From Glycomyces xiaoerkulensis (lineage in GTDB: Bacteria > Actinomycetota > Actinomycetes > Mycobacteriales > Micromonosporaceae): a stretch of DNA of 64,000 nt. The stretch is taken from assembly GCF_002798405.1 (NCBI RefSeq), contig NZ_PGGV01000012.1:1-64000 (forward strand), in the 5' to 3' direction. A program made the translations under genes and the position numbers. The notes beneath the pieces were generated by a model that ran no database searches, was not told where the DNA came from, and worked only from the letters and a program-made list of their open reading frames with translations. Shown piece by piece: positions 47,799 to 56,760 of this stretch (positions are counted from its first letter, which is position 1; every line of letters starts with the position of its first letter).

Positions 47799-49538
47799 GT
47801 GAGGTTCCTCCGCGCTCCCGAACTGCCGCTCCAGGACCCCGTCTCCCCCGATGGCGCCCCGGGCACTGCCACGTCCCCTCCGCCCACCCGGCCGTGGCGC
47901 TTCCTGCTCTGGCTGGCCACCCGCCGCAAGGGGCTGGCGGTCGCCGCGCTCCTCGCCTCCGGCGTCGCACTCGGCGGCCTCCCGGCCCTGCCCTACTTCC
48001 TCACCGGCGCGGTCGACCACGGTCTGCGCGGGGGCGACTGGGGCGCCCTCACCGCCTGGTCGCTCGGCCTGGTCGGCGGCGGTTTCGTTTCCGCCGCCGC
48101 CATCGTCTGGTCCCACCGCCTGACCGTCTGGTGGCGCACTGACGCCGCCTACCGCACCCTCCAGCTCTCCACCCGCAAGGTCGGACGCCTCGGCGACGAA
48201 CTGCGGCGCAAGGTCACCACCGGCGAAGTCGTCAGCATCGGCGCCACCGACCTCCGCCGCATCGCCGACGCGGTCGACTCCCTGTCACCGCTGTTCGGCT
48301 GCGCCACCGGCATCGTCGTGGTCGGGATCCTGCTGTTCAACACCTCGATCGCCTTGGGGCTGACCATCTTCGCCGGCGTCTTCGCCGTCGGCCTCATCAC
48401 CGGACCGGTGCTCGCCCGCCTCCAGGCCCGCCAGCAGACCTACCGCGACCGCATCGGCGACATCACCGACCGGGCCTCCGACATCGTCGCCGGCCTCCGC
48501 GTCCTGCGCGGCATCGGCGGCGAGCACCGCTTCAGCGCCTCCTACCGCCGCGACTCCGAGGAGCTGCGGAAGGCCGGGTACAAGGTCGCCGGCCCGATGG
48601 CCTGGCTCAACGCCCTCGGCGAAGGCACCCCGGCGATCCTGCTCGGCGTCGTCGTCTGGATCTCCGGACGCCTGGTCGCCGACGGCTCGATCACCCCCGG
48701 ACAGATGGTCGCCGCCTTCGGCTACACCAGCGCGCTCCTGCTACCGGTCCACTGGCTCATCGGCACCACCTACCGCCTGATCGAGGGCCGGGTGGCCAGC
48801 GGGAGGATCTGCGACCTGCTCAACGTCCCCGAGCGCGCCGCCGCCGAGCGGCCACTGCCCGGGCCGCCGATCGGATCCGACCTCCACGACCCCGAATCCG
48901 GGCTCACCGTCGAGGCCCGCACGCTGACCGCCGTCGCCTCGGCCGACTCCGGCCAGGCTGCCGGCGCCTTCGACCGGCTGGGCGCCTACGCCGACGGTGA
49001 GGCCACCTTCGGCGCGGTACCGGTCCACGCCATGGACCGCGCCGAGCTCCGGCGCCGCGTGCTCGTGGCCGAGCACGACGCCTACCTGTTCTCCGGCACC
49101 CTGGCGGGCATCATCGCCGCGCGCGAGGGCCGTGACCGGGTCGCCGAGGCGGTCGAGACCGCCTCCGCCGCCGACGTCGTCGAGGCCCTGCCCGAGGGCC
49201 TCGACACCGAGGTCGGGAACCAGGTCCGCACCCTCTCGGGCGGCCAGCGCCAGCGGCTGCGCCTGGCCCGGGCGCTGGCGGCCGACCCCGAGGTCCTCCT
49301 GCTCCACGAGCCGACCTCCGCGGTCGATTCCCACACCGAGTCCCGCATCGTCGACCGGGTCGCCGCCGCCCGCTCGGGCAAGGCCACCGCCGTCGCCACC
49401 ACCTCGCCGCTGTGGCTCGGCCGCGCCGACACCGTCGCCTTCATGCGCGAAGGGAAGGTCGTCGCAGTCGGCACCCACCGCGAACTGTCCGAACAGCACC
49501 CCGACTACCGCGCCCTCGTCACCCGGGAGGACCAGTGA
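47799..49538 (+). CDS. ABC exporter half-transporter A, with degenerate ATP site but intact signature
   Basis: 579 residues from GTG 47799. The membrane domain has about six helices (40-340). In the ATPase domain Walker A is gone (ASADSGQAAGA where GPSGSGKS is expected), the Q-loop Gln is Glu (VLVAEHDAYLF), the Walker B Asp is His (VLLLHEPTSAVD) and the H-loop His is absent (VATTSPLWLG). Yet the signature LSGGQRQRLRLARAL is perfect. It therefore cannot bind ATP normally itself but can complete the ATP site of its partner, whose GTG start overlaps its stop. Substrate unknown; related pairs export lipids, drugs or peptides. Confidence 0.88.
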   Translation: MRFLRAPELPLQDPVSPDGAPGTATSPPPTRPWRFLLWLATRRKGLAVAALLASGVALGGLPALPYFLTGAVDHGLRGGDWGALTAWSLGLVGGGFVSAAAIVWSHRLTVWWRTDAAYRTLQLSTRKVGRLGDELRRKVTTGEVVSIGATDLRRIADAVDSLSPLFGCATGIVVVGILLFNTSIALGLTIFAGVFAVGLITGPVLARLQARQQTYRDRIGDITDRASDIVAGLRVLRGIGGEHRFSASYRRDSEELRKAGYKVAGPMAWLNALGEGTPAILLGVVVWISGRLVADGSITPGQMVAAFGYTSALLLPVHWLIGTTYRLIEGRVASGRICDLLNVPERAAAERPLPGPPIGSDLHDPESGLTVEARTLTAVASADSGQAAGAFDRLGAYADGEATFGAVPVHAMDRAELRRRVLVAEHDAYLFSGTLAGIIAAREGRDRVAEAVETASAADVVEALPEGLDTEVGNQVRTLSGGQRQRLRLARALAADPEVLLLHEPTSAVDSHTESRIVDRVAAARSGKATAVATTSPLWLGRADTVAFMREGKVVAVGTHRELSEQHPDYRALVTREDQ

Positions 49539-51301
49539 CCGCCGAGACCCGCCCGACCGGCCTGCTGCCGGTCGCCGAACGCGCCCAGGTGCGGCGCGCC
49601 TTCGCGGCGCTCCTGCTGTCGGAGAAGCGCCGCGCCGCCTGCGCGCTCGGCCTCCACCTGGTCGCCGCCGCGGCCGGCGCGGTCGCACCGCTGCTGCTGG
49701 GCGAGATCATCGACACCCTCGCCTCCGGAGGCACGGCCGAGGGCGTCGACCGGCTCGCCGTCGGCATCGCCGCCGCCGTCGCGGCCGTCATCGTCTTCAC
49801 CTGGGCCGGAACGTTCGTCTCGCACCGGCTCGGGGAGCTGCTGTCGGCGAAGATGCGCGAGCAGTTCGTCGACCGGTCCCTCCGGCTGCCCATGCCCGTG
49901 GTCGAGCGGGCCGGTGCCGGCGACCTCATGACCCGCTCCTCGGCCGACGTGCCCGAGGCCGGCACCCTCTTCCGCGAGGGCGTACCGGAGGTCTCGGTCT
50001 CGCTGCTGAACGTCCTGGTCCTCTTCGGCGCCATGCTGTGGGTCAGCCCGCTGCTGGGACTGTGCATGCTCGTGGCCGTCCCCCCGATCACCATCGGCAC
50101 CCGCTGGTACCTGCGCCGCGCCCGCCACGGCTACCTGCGCGAACGCGAAGCCGAATCGAACGTCGGCGACACCATCGGCGCCTCCGCCGACGGCGCCCGC
50201 ACCACCGAGGCCTACCGGCTCGAAGACCAGCGCCGCCGCGCCGGCGACCACACCGTTGCCGAACACTGGAGCGCCACCCGCTACACCCTGTTCCTGCGCA
50301 GCGTCTTCTTCCCGTTCCTCGACGCCACCTACGCCCTGCCGACCGCCGCCGTCCTGCTCATCGGCGGCGCCCTCTACTTCGACGGCACGGTCAGCCTCGG
50401 CATGGTCGCCAGTTGCGCCGTCCTCACCCGGCAGATCATGTTCCCGCTCGACCACATCCTGATGTGGGTCGAACGCGTCCAGCGCGGCTTCGCCGCCCTC
50501 GCCCGCGTCGAAGGCGTCGCCGAGGCCGAGGACACCGAGGCGCACGCCACCGCCGACCGACCGGAGGGCGGCGACGTCGCCCTCCGCGACGTCCGCTTCG
50601 CCTACCCCGCCGGCGGCGACGTCCTCCACGGCGTCGACCTCGAAGTGCCCGCCGGGCAGCGCCTGGCGGTCGTCGGCCCCTCCGGCGCCGGCAAATCGAC
50701 CCTCGCCCGCCTCGTCTCCGGCTCCGACGTCCCCCGCGCCGGGACGGTCGCCATCGGCGGCGTCGAGGTCGCCGCGCTCCCGCTCGACGAGCGCCGCCGC
50801 CGCGTCACCCTGGTGACCCAGGAGCACCACGTCTTCGCCGCGAGCCTGCGCGACAACCTGATCCTCGCCAAGGCCGAGGCCGGCGACGCCGAACTCGAGT
50901 CCGCCCTCGCGGCCGTGGGCGCCGACTGGGCCCAGGACCTGCCCTGCGGGCTGGACACCGAGCTCGGCGGCACCGCGAAGGAACTCGACGCCGCCTCCGC
51001 TCAGCAGATCGCGCTGGCGCGCATCATCCTGGCCGATCCGGACGTGGTCGTCCTCGACGAGGCCACCGCCATGCTCGACCCCCGCGCCGCCCGCGACACC
51101 GAGCGCGCCCTGGGCGCGGTCCTGGCCGGCCGCACCGTCATCGCGATCGCCCACCGGCTCCACACCGCCCATGACGCCGACCGCATCGCGGTGGTCGAGG
51201 ACGGACTGGTCGCCGAGCTCGGCGACCACCACGAACTGCTCGAACGCGACGGCCACTACGCGGACCTGTGGCGGGCCTGGCACGGGGAGTTGGCCGCATG
51301 A
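49535..51301 (+). CDS. ABC exporter half-transporter B, with intact ATP site but degenerate signature
   Basis: 588 residues. About six helices (30-310), then an ATPase with intact Walker A GPSGAGKSTLARL, Q-loop LVTQEHHVF, Walker B VVVLDEATAMLD and H-loop IAIAHRL. The signature expected as LSGGQ reads LDAASAQQIALAR instead. It complements subunit A: one working ATP site forms from B's Walker motifs and A's signature, while the other site is dead on both sides. GTG 49535 overlaps the A stop (GTGA). A hairpin ends the operon at 51315-51343. Confidence 0.9.
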   Translation: MTAETRPTGLLPVAERAQVRRAFAALLLSEKRRAACALGLHLVAAAAGAVAPLLLGEIIDTLASGGTAEGVDRLAVGIAAAVAAVIVFTWAGTFVSHRLGELLSAKMREQFVDRSLRLPMPVVERAGAGDLMTRSSADVPEAGTLFREGVPEVSVSLLNVLVLFGAMLWVSPLLGLCMLVAVPPITIGTRWYLRRARHGYLREREAESNVGDTIGASADGARTTEAYRLEDQRRRAGDHTVAEHWSATRYTLFLRSVFFPFLDATYALPTAAVLLIGGALYFDGTVSLGMVASCAVLTRQIMFPLDHILMWVERVQRGFAALARVEGVAEAEDTEAHATADRPEGGDVALRDVRFAYPAGGDVLHGVDLEVPAGQRLAVVGPSGAGKSTLARLVSGSDVPRAGTVAIGGVEVAALPLDERRRRVTLVTQEHHVFAASLRDNLILAKAEAGDAELESALAAVGADWAQDLPCGLDTELGGTAKELDAASAQQIALARIILADPDVVVLDEATAMLDPRAARDTERALGAVLAGRTVIAIAHRLHTAHDADRIAVVEDGLVAELGDHHELLERDGHYADLWRAWHGELAA

Positions 51302-51314
51302 GCGGACACGAAAT

Positions 51315-51343
51315 CGGGCCCCGGGGCTATGCCCCGGGGCCCG
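51315..51343 (+). terminator. Hairpin after the ABC exporter operon
   Basis: Perfect 13-bp stem CGGGCCCCGGGGC/GCCCCGGGGCCCG with a TAT loop, 14 bp past the stop. Confidence 0.75.
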
Positions 51344-51731
51344 CACTGGCTCGAGAACACCACCACAAGTCGGAACACCCACCGACTCGTTCTTAGCAAG
51401 GAAACAGAAAGGAAACCAGGAAACCCGTTCCGAACCAGTATCGAGAGAGTATCACGTCACAACCGCCGTGGCTAGAGCGGCTGTGCCCAGCGCACTGGCG
51501 GCCCGGTCAAGCGATTTTCGAGGTCGGGGCGCCCCGCGCACCCGGGAATGCACCGCCGTTCCGGCGGCCGGAGCGCTGGTCGCGCGCGCTTTCGGCACCG
51601 CCGGGCCCGGCCCGGCACCGAACCGCCCCGGGCCGGGCCCACACCCCGCAGGGCGGCCGACCGCCCCCGCCCCGCGCGTCCTAGACTCGATAGGTCTTCC
51701 CGCAGCTCGAAACCGTTAGGAAACACCTGTC
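51344..51731 (+). other. Intergenic region upstream of gatC
   Basis: No gene that I can support. It includes an A-rich purine stretch (about 51390-51425) and a GC-rich run of short repeats of GGGCCCGGC type. TAGACT near 51682 is a candidate -10 for the gatCAB operon. Confidence 0.5.
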
Positions 51732-52031
51732 GTGAGTACGATTTCACGCGAGGAAGTCGCGCATATGGCGCGGCTGGCCCGCCTCGAAGTCACCGATGAC
51801 GAGCTCGACGCCTTCGCCGGCCAGCTCGACGTCATCCTCGAATCGATGCAGACCCTCGGCGAGGTCGACACCGACGGCGTCGAGCCGACCTCCCACGCGG
51901 TGCCGCTGGTGAACGTGTTCCGGGAAGACCAGCCCCAGCCCTCGCTGCCGCGCGACGCCGCCCTCGCCGGCGGCCCCGACACCGCCGAGGGCCGCTTCCG
52001 CGTCCCCCGCATCCTGGACGACGAGGAGTAG
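51732..52031 (+). CDS. gatC: Asp-tRNA(Asn)/Glu-tRNA(Gln) amidotransferase subunit C
   Basis: 99 residues, full length. It has the GatC pattern [20 protein letters not shown] and ends [11 protein letters not shown]. It wraps around and stabilises GatA. GTG start; gatA follows after 4 bp and gatB 6 bp after that, giving a gatCAB operon. The complex amidates misacylated Glu-tRNA(Gln) or Asp-tRNA(Asn). Confidence 0.96.
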   Translation: MSTISREEVAHMARLARLEVTDDELDAFAGQLDVILESMQTLGEVDTDGVEPTSHAVPLVNVFREDQPQPSLPRDAALAGGPDTAEGRFRVPRILDDEE

Positions 52032-52035
52032 GGCC

Positions 52036-53538
52036 GTGGACGACCGCATCATCGACCGGACCGCCGCCGGCCTCGCCGCCGACATCCGCGAAGGCAGGGC
52101 CACCTCCCGCTCGGTCACCGAGGCATTCCTCGACCGCATCGACGCCGTCGACGGCGAGGTCGGGGCCTTCCTGCACGTCGACCGCGACGGCGCGCTCGCG
52201 ACCGCCTCCGAGGTCGACGCCGCGCTGGCCGCCGGCGAGGAGCTCGGCCCGCTCGCGGGCGTGCCCGTCGCCGTCAAGGACATCGTGGTCACCGGCGGCA
52301 TGCCCACGACCGCCGCCTCCAAGATCCTCGAAGGCTGGATTCCGCCTTACGACGCCACCGTCGTCGAGCGCCTCCAGGCCGCCGGGACACCGATCCTCGG
52401 CAAGACCAACCTGGACGAGTTCGCCATGGGTTCCTCGACCGAGTACTCGGCCTACCGGCGGACGGCCAACCCGTGGGACACCGCCCGCATCCCCGGAGGC
52501 TCCGGCGGCGGCTCGGCCGCGGCCGTGGCCGCCAAGATGGCGCCGCTGGCCATCGGCACCGACACCGGCGGCTCGATCCGCCAACCCGGCGCGGTCACCG
52601 GCACCCTGGGCGCCAAGCCCACCTACGGCTCCAACTCGCGCTACGGCCTCATCGCCTTCTCGTCCTCACTCGACACACCGGGGCCGGTGGCCCGCAACGC
52701 CCTCGACGCTGCGCTGCTCCACGAGGTCATCTCCGGGCACGACCCGCGCGATTCGACCTCCATCGACGCGCCCGTCCCGCCGGTGGCCGAGGCCGCCCGC
52801 TCCGGGGCGAGCGGCGACCTCTCCGGCCTCCGCCTCGGCGTGGTCGAGCAGTTCGCCGAGGGCGCCGGCGCGGCCGAACCCGGCGTCCTCGACGCCTACC
52901 TGGCCGGAGTCGACCAGCTCGTCAAGCTCGGCGCCGAGATCGTCGAGGTCTCCTGCCCGTCGTTCAGCTACGCCCTGCCTACCTACTACCTCATCGCCCC
53001 CTCCGAGGCCTCCTCCAATCTGGCGCGCTACGACGGCGTCCGCTACGGCCTGCGTTCCGGCGACGACGGGCGGCGCTCCCTCGAGGAGGTCATGGGCCTC
53101 ACCCGCGAGGCCGGCTTCGGCCCCGAGGTCAAGCGCCGCATCATCCTGGGCACCTATGCGCTGTCGGCCGGCTACGTCGACCAGTTCTACGGGCGGGCCC
53201 AGAAGGTCCGCACCCTCATCAAGCGCGACTTCGAGGCCACCTTCGAGCAGTGCGACGCGCTGATCAGCCCCACCACGCCGTTCACCGCCTTCAAGTACGG
53301 CGAGCGCACCGGCGACCCGTACCAGATGTACCTGGCCGACCTGTTCACCATCCCGACCAACCTCTACGGCGGGCCGGGCATCTCGGTCCCGGTCGGCCTC
53401 TCCGACGGCATGCCGGTCGGCCTCCAGGTCATGGGCCCGGTCATGGGCGACGACATCACCTACCGCGTCGCGTCGGCCCTGGAGTCCACGCAGGACCCGC
53501 TCCTGGCCGACACCGCGCCCGAGATCGAGGGGAAGTAA
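52036..53538 (+). CDS. gatA: Asp/Glu-tRNA amidotransferase subunit A
   Basis: 500 residues. Amidase-signature triad: Lys in [13 protein letters not shown], cis-Ser in the [13 protein letters not shown] loop, and nucleophile Ser in [11 protein letters not shown]. It releases ammonia from glutamine and channels it to GatB. GTG start 4 bp after gatC. Confidence 0.97.
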   Translation: MDDRIIDRTAAGLAADIREGRATSRSVTEAFLDRIDAVDGEVGAFLHVDRDGALATASEVDAALAAGEELGPLAGVPVAVKDIVVTGGMPTTAASKILEGWIPPYDATVVERLQAAGTPILGKTNLDEFAMGSSTEYSAYRRTANPWDTARIPGGSGGGSAAAVAAKMAPLAIGTDTGGSIRQPGAVTGTLGAKPTYGSNSRYGLIAFSSSLDTPGPVARNALDAALLHEVISGHDPRDSTSIDAPVPPVAEAARSGASGDLSGLRLGVVEQFAEGAGAAEPGVLDAYLAGVDQLVKLGAEIVEVSCPSFSYALPTYYLIAPSEASSNLARYDGVRYGLRSGDDGRRSLEEVMGLTREAGFGPEVKRRIILGTYALSAGYVDQFYGRAQKVRTLIKRDFEATFEQCDALISPTTPFTAFKYGERTGDPYQMYLADLFTIPTNLYGGPGISVPVGLSDGMPVGLQVMGPVMGDDITYRVASALESTQDPLLADTAPEIEGK

Positions 53539-53544
53539 CGCGAG

Positions 53545-55032
53545 ATGACGAAACTCAGCACCTACGAGGCCGCCATGGCCGCCTACGAACCCGTCCTCGG
53601 CCTCGAGACCCACATCGAGCTCGACACCGGCACCAAGATGTTCTGCGGCTGCCCGACCGCCTTCGGCGCCGAGCCGAACACGCAGATCTGCCCGGTGTGC
53701 CTGGCCCTGCCCGGCGCCCTGCCGGTCGCCAACCGGGCCGCGGTCGAGGCCACCATGAAGATCGGCCTGGCCCTCAACTGCCGCATCGCCGAGTGGACCC
53801 GGTTCGCCCGGAAGAACTACTTCTACCCGGACATGCCGAAGAACTTCCAGACCTCCCAGTACGAGGAGCCGCTCTGCGAGGACGGCTACGTCGACGTGGC
53901 CGTCGACGGCGACCACTACCGGGTCGAGATCGAACGCGTCCACCTGGAGGAGGACACCGGCAAGACCCTCCACGTCGGAGGCGCCACCGGCCGCATCCAC
54001 GGCGCCACCGAATCCCTGGTCGACTACAACCGCGCCGGCATCCCCCTGGTCGAGATCGTGACCAAGCCGGTGCCGGGGGCCGGTGACCTCGCCCCCGAGG
54101 TCGCCCGCGCCTACGTCACCGAACTGCGCGACATCGTCCGCTCCCTCGGCGTCTCCGACGTCCGGATGGAGCAGGGGTCGCTGCGCTGCGACGTCAACGT
54201 CTCGCTCAACCGGGCCGGCGACGCCTGGGGCACCCGCACCGAGACCAAGAACGTCAACTCCCTGCGCAGCGTCGAGCGGGCCGTCCGCCACGAGATCCGC
54301 CGCCAGGCCGCGCTGCTGGACTCCGGCGAGAAGATCCATCAGGAGACCCGCCACTTCCACGAGGCCACCGGCGAGACCAGCCCCGGGCGCTCCAAGGAGG
54401 AGGCGACCGACTACCGGTACTTCCCCGAGCCCGACCTGGCGGTCATGGAACCCGACCGCGAATGGGTCGAACGGCTCCGCTCGGGCCTGCCCGAGCTGCC
54501 GCGCAAGCGCCGCGAGCGGCTCCGCGCCGAATGGGGCCTGGGGGAGCTGGAGATGCAGTCGGTGGTCAACGCCGACGCCGTCGAGATCATCGAGGCCACC
54601 GTCGCCGCCGGCGCGAGCCCGACCGCCGCGGTCAAGTGGTGGCTCGGGGAGCTCTCGCGCCGCGCCAACGAGACCGGCGTCGAGCTCGGCGAACTGCGCA
54701 TCGGACCCGAGCAGGTCGCCGAGCTGCAGGGCATGGTCGACGACGGGCGGCTCAACGACAAGCTCGCCCGCCAGGTCATCGACGGCGTCCTCGCCGACGA
54801 AGGCGGACCGGCCGAGGTCGCCGCCTCCCGCGGCCTGGAGGTCGTCTCCGACACCGGCGCGCTCGAGGCCGCCGTCGACGAGGCCATCGCAGCCAACCCC
54901 GATGCGGCCGAGAAGATCCGCGGCGGCAAGCACGCCGCCGCCGGGGCCCTCATCGGCGCGGTCATGAAGTCCACCAAGGGCCAGGCCGACGCCGGGGCCG
55001 TCCGCGAACTCATCCTGTCCAAACTCGGTTAG
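53545..55032 (+). CDS. gatB: Asp/Glu-tRNA amidotransferase subunit B
   Basis: 495 residues. The kinase-like catalytic core has [20 protein letters not shown] and the GatB signature [13 protein letters not shown]. YqeY-like helical and tail domains follow (from about residue 325), ending [15 protein letters not shown]. It activates the misacylated aminoacyl-tRNA with ATP and accepts ammonia from GatA. Confidence 0.97.
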   Translation: MTKLSTYEAAMAAYEPVLGLETHIELDTGTKMFCGCPTAFGAEPNTQICPVCLALPGALPVANRAAVEATMKIGLALNCRIAEWTRFARKNYFYPDMPKNFQTSQYEEPLCEDGYVDVAVDGDHYRVEIERVHLEEDTGKTLHVGGATGRIHGATESLVDYNRAGIPLVEIVTKPVPGAGDLAPEVARAYVTELRDIVRSLGVSDVRMEQGSLRCDVNVSLNRAGDAWGTRTETKNVNSLRSVERAVRHEIRRQAALLDSGEKIHQETRHFHEATGETSPGRSKEEATDYRYFPEPDLAVMEPDREWVERLRSGLPELPRKRRERLRAEWGLGELEMQSVVNADAVEIIEATVAAGASPTAAVKWWLGELSRRANETGVELGELRIGPEQVAELQGMVDDGRLNDKLARQVIDGVLADEGGPAEVAASRGLEVVSDTGALEAAVDEAIAANPDAAEKIRGGKHAAAGALIGAVMKSTKGQADAGAVRELILSKLG

Positions 55033-55044
55033 CGACCGGTCGGC

Positions 55045-55071
55045 ACGGCGCCGGCCCGAAGCCGGCGCCGT
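55045..55071 (+). terminator. Hairpin terminator after gatB
   Basis: Perfect 11-bp stem ACGGCGCCGGC/GCCGGCGCCGT with a CCGAA loop, 12 bp past the gatB stop. Confidence 0.78.
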
Positions 55072-55216
55072 CCGCGCCCCTCAGCCGAACGTGTGAGCCG
55101 CGAGGCCGTCGGCCGCGGAACGCTTCGCCGGACCGCCGCACCTTGTTAGGCTGGAGCGCGCCGGGAGACCGAAAGACCAGCGCCGCCGCGCGGCACGGCC
55201 GGAGGAGGTGAGAGCA

Positions 55217-55321
55217 GTGGGCGACGATTCTTCAAGTCCCAGTCGAGATACCGACGAGTCGTTCCCGATTCTCGCTCATTCCGTGCTCCGCGCCCCTTCC
55301 ATGCCGAAGCGGGCGGCCTGA
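55217..55321 (+). CDS. 34-residue upstream ORF before mgtE, candidate Mg-sensing leader peptide
   Basis: GTG 55217 sits seven bases behind a near-perfect ribosome-binding site, GGAGGAGGTG, stronger than that of most genes here. The peptide begins with acidic and Pro residues (VGDDSSSPSRDTDESFP) and ends MPKRAA. N-terminal acidic/Pro stretches weaken ribosomes at low Mg2+ in known mgt leaders such as mgtL of enterobacteria. It ends 97 bp before mgtE; between them lie TGCGG/CCGCA and GGCC/GGCC pairings and a CCTC that can pair with the mgtE GGAGG. Coding status is likely from the ribosome-binding site; the sensing role is inference. Confidence 0.5.
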   Translation: MGDDSSSPSRDTDESFPILAHSVLRAPSMPKRAA

Positions 55322-55418
55322 ACCTGCGGCATCGACGCCCGCAACCGAGCCGATCCACCGCTCGCAGGCCCCACTGAGGCCGGGCACGGCTGTTTCCTCG
55401 CGCAAGGAGGTGGCTGCG

Positions 55419-56759
55419 ATGCCCCAGACCATCCAACCGATCTCACCGGCCGCCATCGACACCCTCGCGGCGCTCCGCCGAGAACTGGCCGACGTCTCGA
55501 TCGTCGAACTGTCGGAAGAACTGCCCCGCATGGACCTGGCCGACCAGGCCGTCCGCTTTCGCCTGCTGCCCAAGGACCGCGCGCTGGCCGTGTTCGAGGA
55601 GCTCGACCCCGTCCACCAGCAGGAACTGCTCGACGCGCTCAAGACCGAGACCGTCCGCGACCTGCTCGACTCCATGGAGGCCGACGACCGGGCCAAGCTC
55701 TTCGACGAGATGCCCGCCATGGTCGCCACCCGCTTCCAGGGCCGGCTCAGCCCCGCCGAGCGCCGGTCGACCGCGCAACTGCTCGGCTACGACTCCGAGT
55801 CGGCCGGGCGCATCATGACCCCCGACTACGTGTCGCTGCGGGCCTCGATGATCGCCGCCGACGCCATCGAGCGCATCCGCCACCTGCGCACCCGACCCCG
55901 GCACCTCGACGTCCTCCCGGTCACCGACGGGCACCGCAAGCTCCTGGGCACCGTCGCGCTCCCGGACCTGGTCGCCGCCGACCCCGACCGGATCGTCGCC
56001 GAGCTGATGGCCGAGGACATCCACTTCGTGCACACCGACACCGACCAGGAGGAGGCCGCCCGGCTCATCCAGGACGCGAACCTGGCCGCCCTGCCCGTGG
56101 TCGACCACGAGGACCGCCTGGTCGGGCTCATCACCTTCGACGACGCGATGGAGGTCCTGGAGGCCGAGGACACCGAGGACGCCGCCCGGTCCGGCGGCGC
56201 CGAGCCGCTGGAGCGGCCCTACCTGTCGGCGGGGGTGTTCATCCTCGCCCGCAAGCGCGCCCTCTGGCTGCTGCTGCTCGCCGTAGCCGGGATCCTGACC
56301 GTCTCGGTGCTGAACTACTACGAGGCCGCGCTGGAGCAGGTCACCGTCCTGGCGGTGTTCATCTCGCTGCTGACCGGCGTCGGCGGCAACTCCGGTTCGC
56401 AGGCCTCGGCGGTCGTCATCCGCGCCATGGCCGTCGGCGAGGTCCGCTTCTCGGACACGTTCAAGATCATCTGGCGCGAGGGCCGCGTGGGGCTGATGCT
56501 CGGGGCGATGCTGGGGACCGTCGGCGGCCCGGTCGTCGCCGTCGCCTACGGGCCCGACATCGGCCTGATCATCGCGTTGACGCTGCTGTCGATCTGCACC
56601 TGGTCGACGTTCGTGGGCGCGTTCCTGCCGCTGATCGCCCGGAAAGCCGGCATCGACCCGGCGGTGATCTCGGCGCCGATGGTCTCCACGCTGTGCGACG
56701 CCACCGGCCTGGTGCTCTACTTCTCGATCGCCGCGGCGGTGCTCGGCCCGCTCTCGTGA
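55419..56759 (+). CDS. mgtE: MgtE magnesium transporter
   Basis: 446 residues from ATG 55419, eight bases behind AAGGAGG (GTG 55410 lies inside that site). The N-domain is a superhelix of MgtE_N repeats (about 10-130) and two CBS domains follow (about 130-255: ESAGRIMTPDYVSL, LPVTDGHRKLLGTV, LPVVDHEDRLVGLIT). Five C-terminal helices contain the signature LTGVGGNSGSQASAVVIRAM. Mg2+ bound between the CBS and N-domains closes the channel in characterised members. The 97-bp stretch behind the upstream ORF may regulate it. Confidence 0.95.
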   Translation: MPQTIQPISPAAIDTLAALRRELADVSIVELSEELPRMDLADQAVRFRLLPKDRALAVFEELDPVHQQELLDALKTETVRDLLDSMEADDRAKLFDEMPAMVATRFQGRLSPAERRSTAQLLGYDSESAGRIMTPDYVSLRASMIAADAIERIRHLRTRPRHLDVLPVTDGHRKLLGTVALPDLVAADPDRIVAELMAEDIHFVHTDTDQEEAARLIQDANLAALPVVDHEDRLVGLITFDDAMEVLEAEDTEDAARSGGAEPLERPYLSAGVFILARKRALWLLLLAVAGILTVSVLNYYEAALEQVTVLAVFISLLTGVGGNSGSQASAVVIRAMAVGEVRFSDTFKIIWREGRVGLMLGAMLGTVGGPVVAVAYGPDIGLIIALTLLSICTWSTFVGAFLPLIARKAGIDPAVISAPMVSTLCDATGLVLYFSIAAAVLGPLS

Positions 56760-56760
56760 C

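Noticed and set aside
55072-55216. Possible M-box (Mg2+) riboswitch upstream of mgtE
   Set aside because: TTAGGCTGGAGC and GACCGAAAGACC vaguely recall parts of the M-box, but the conserved GTGAGGCTCCT and AATGGGT cores are missing. A covariance-model search would decide.
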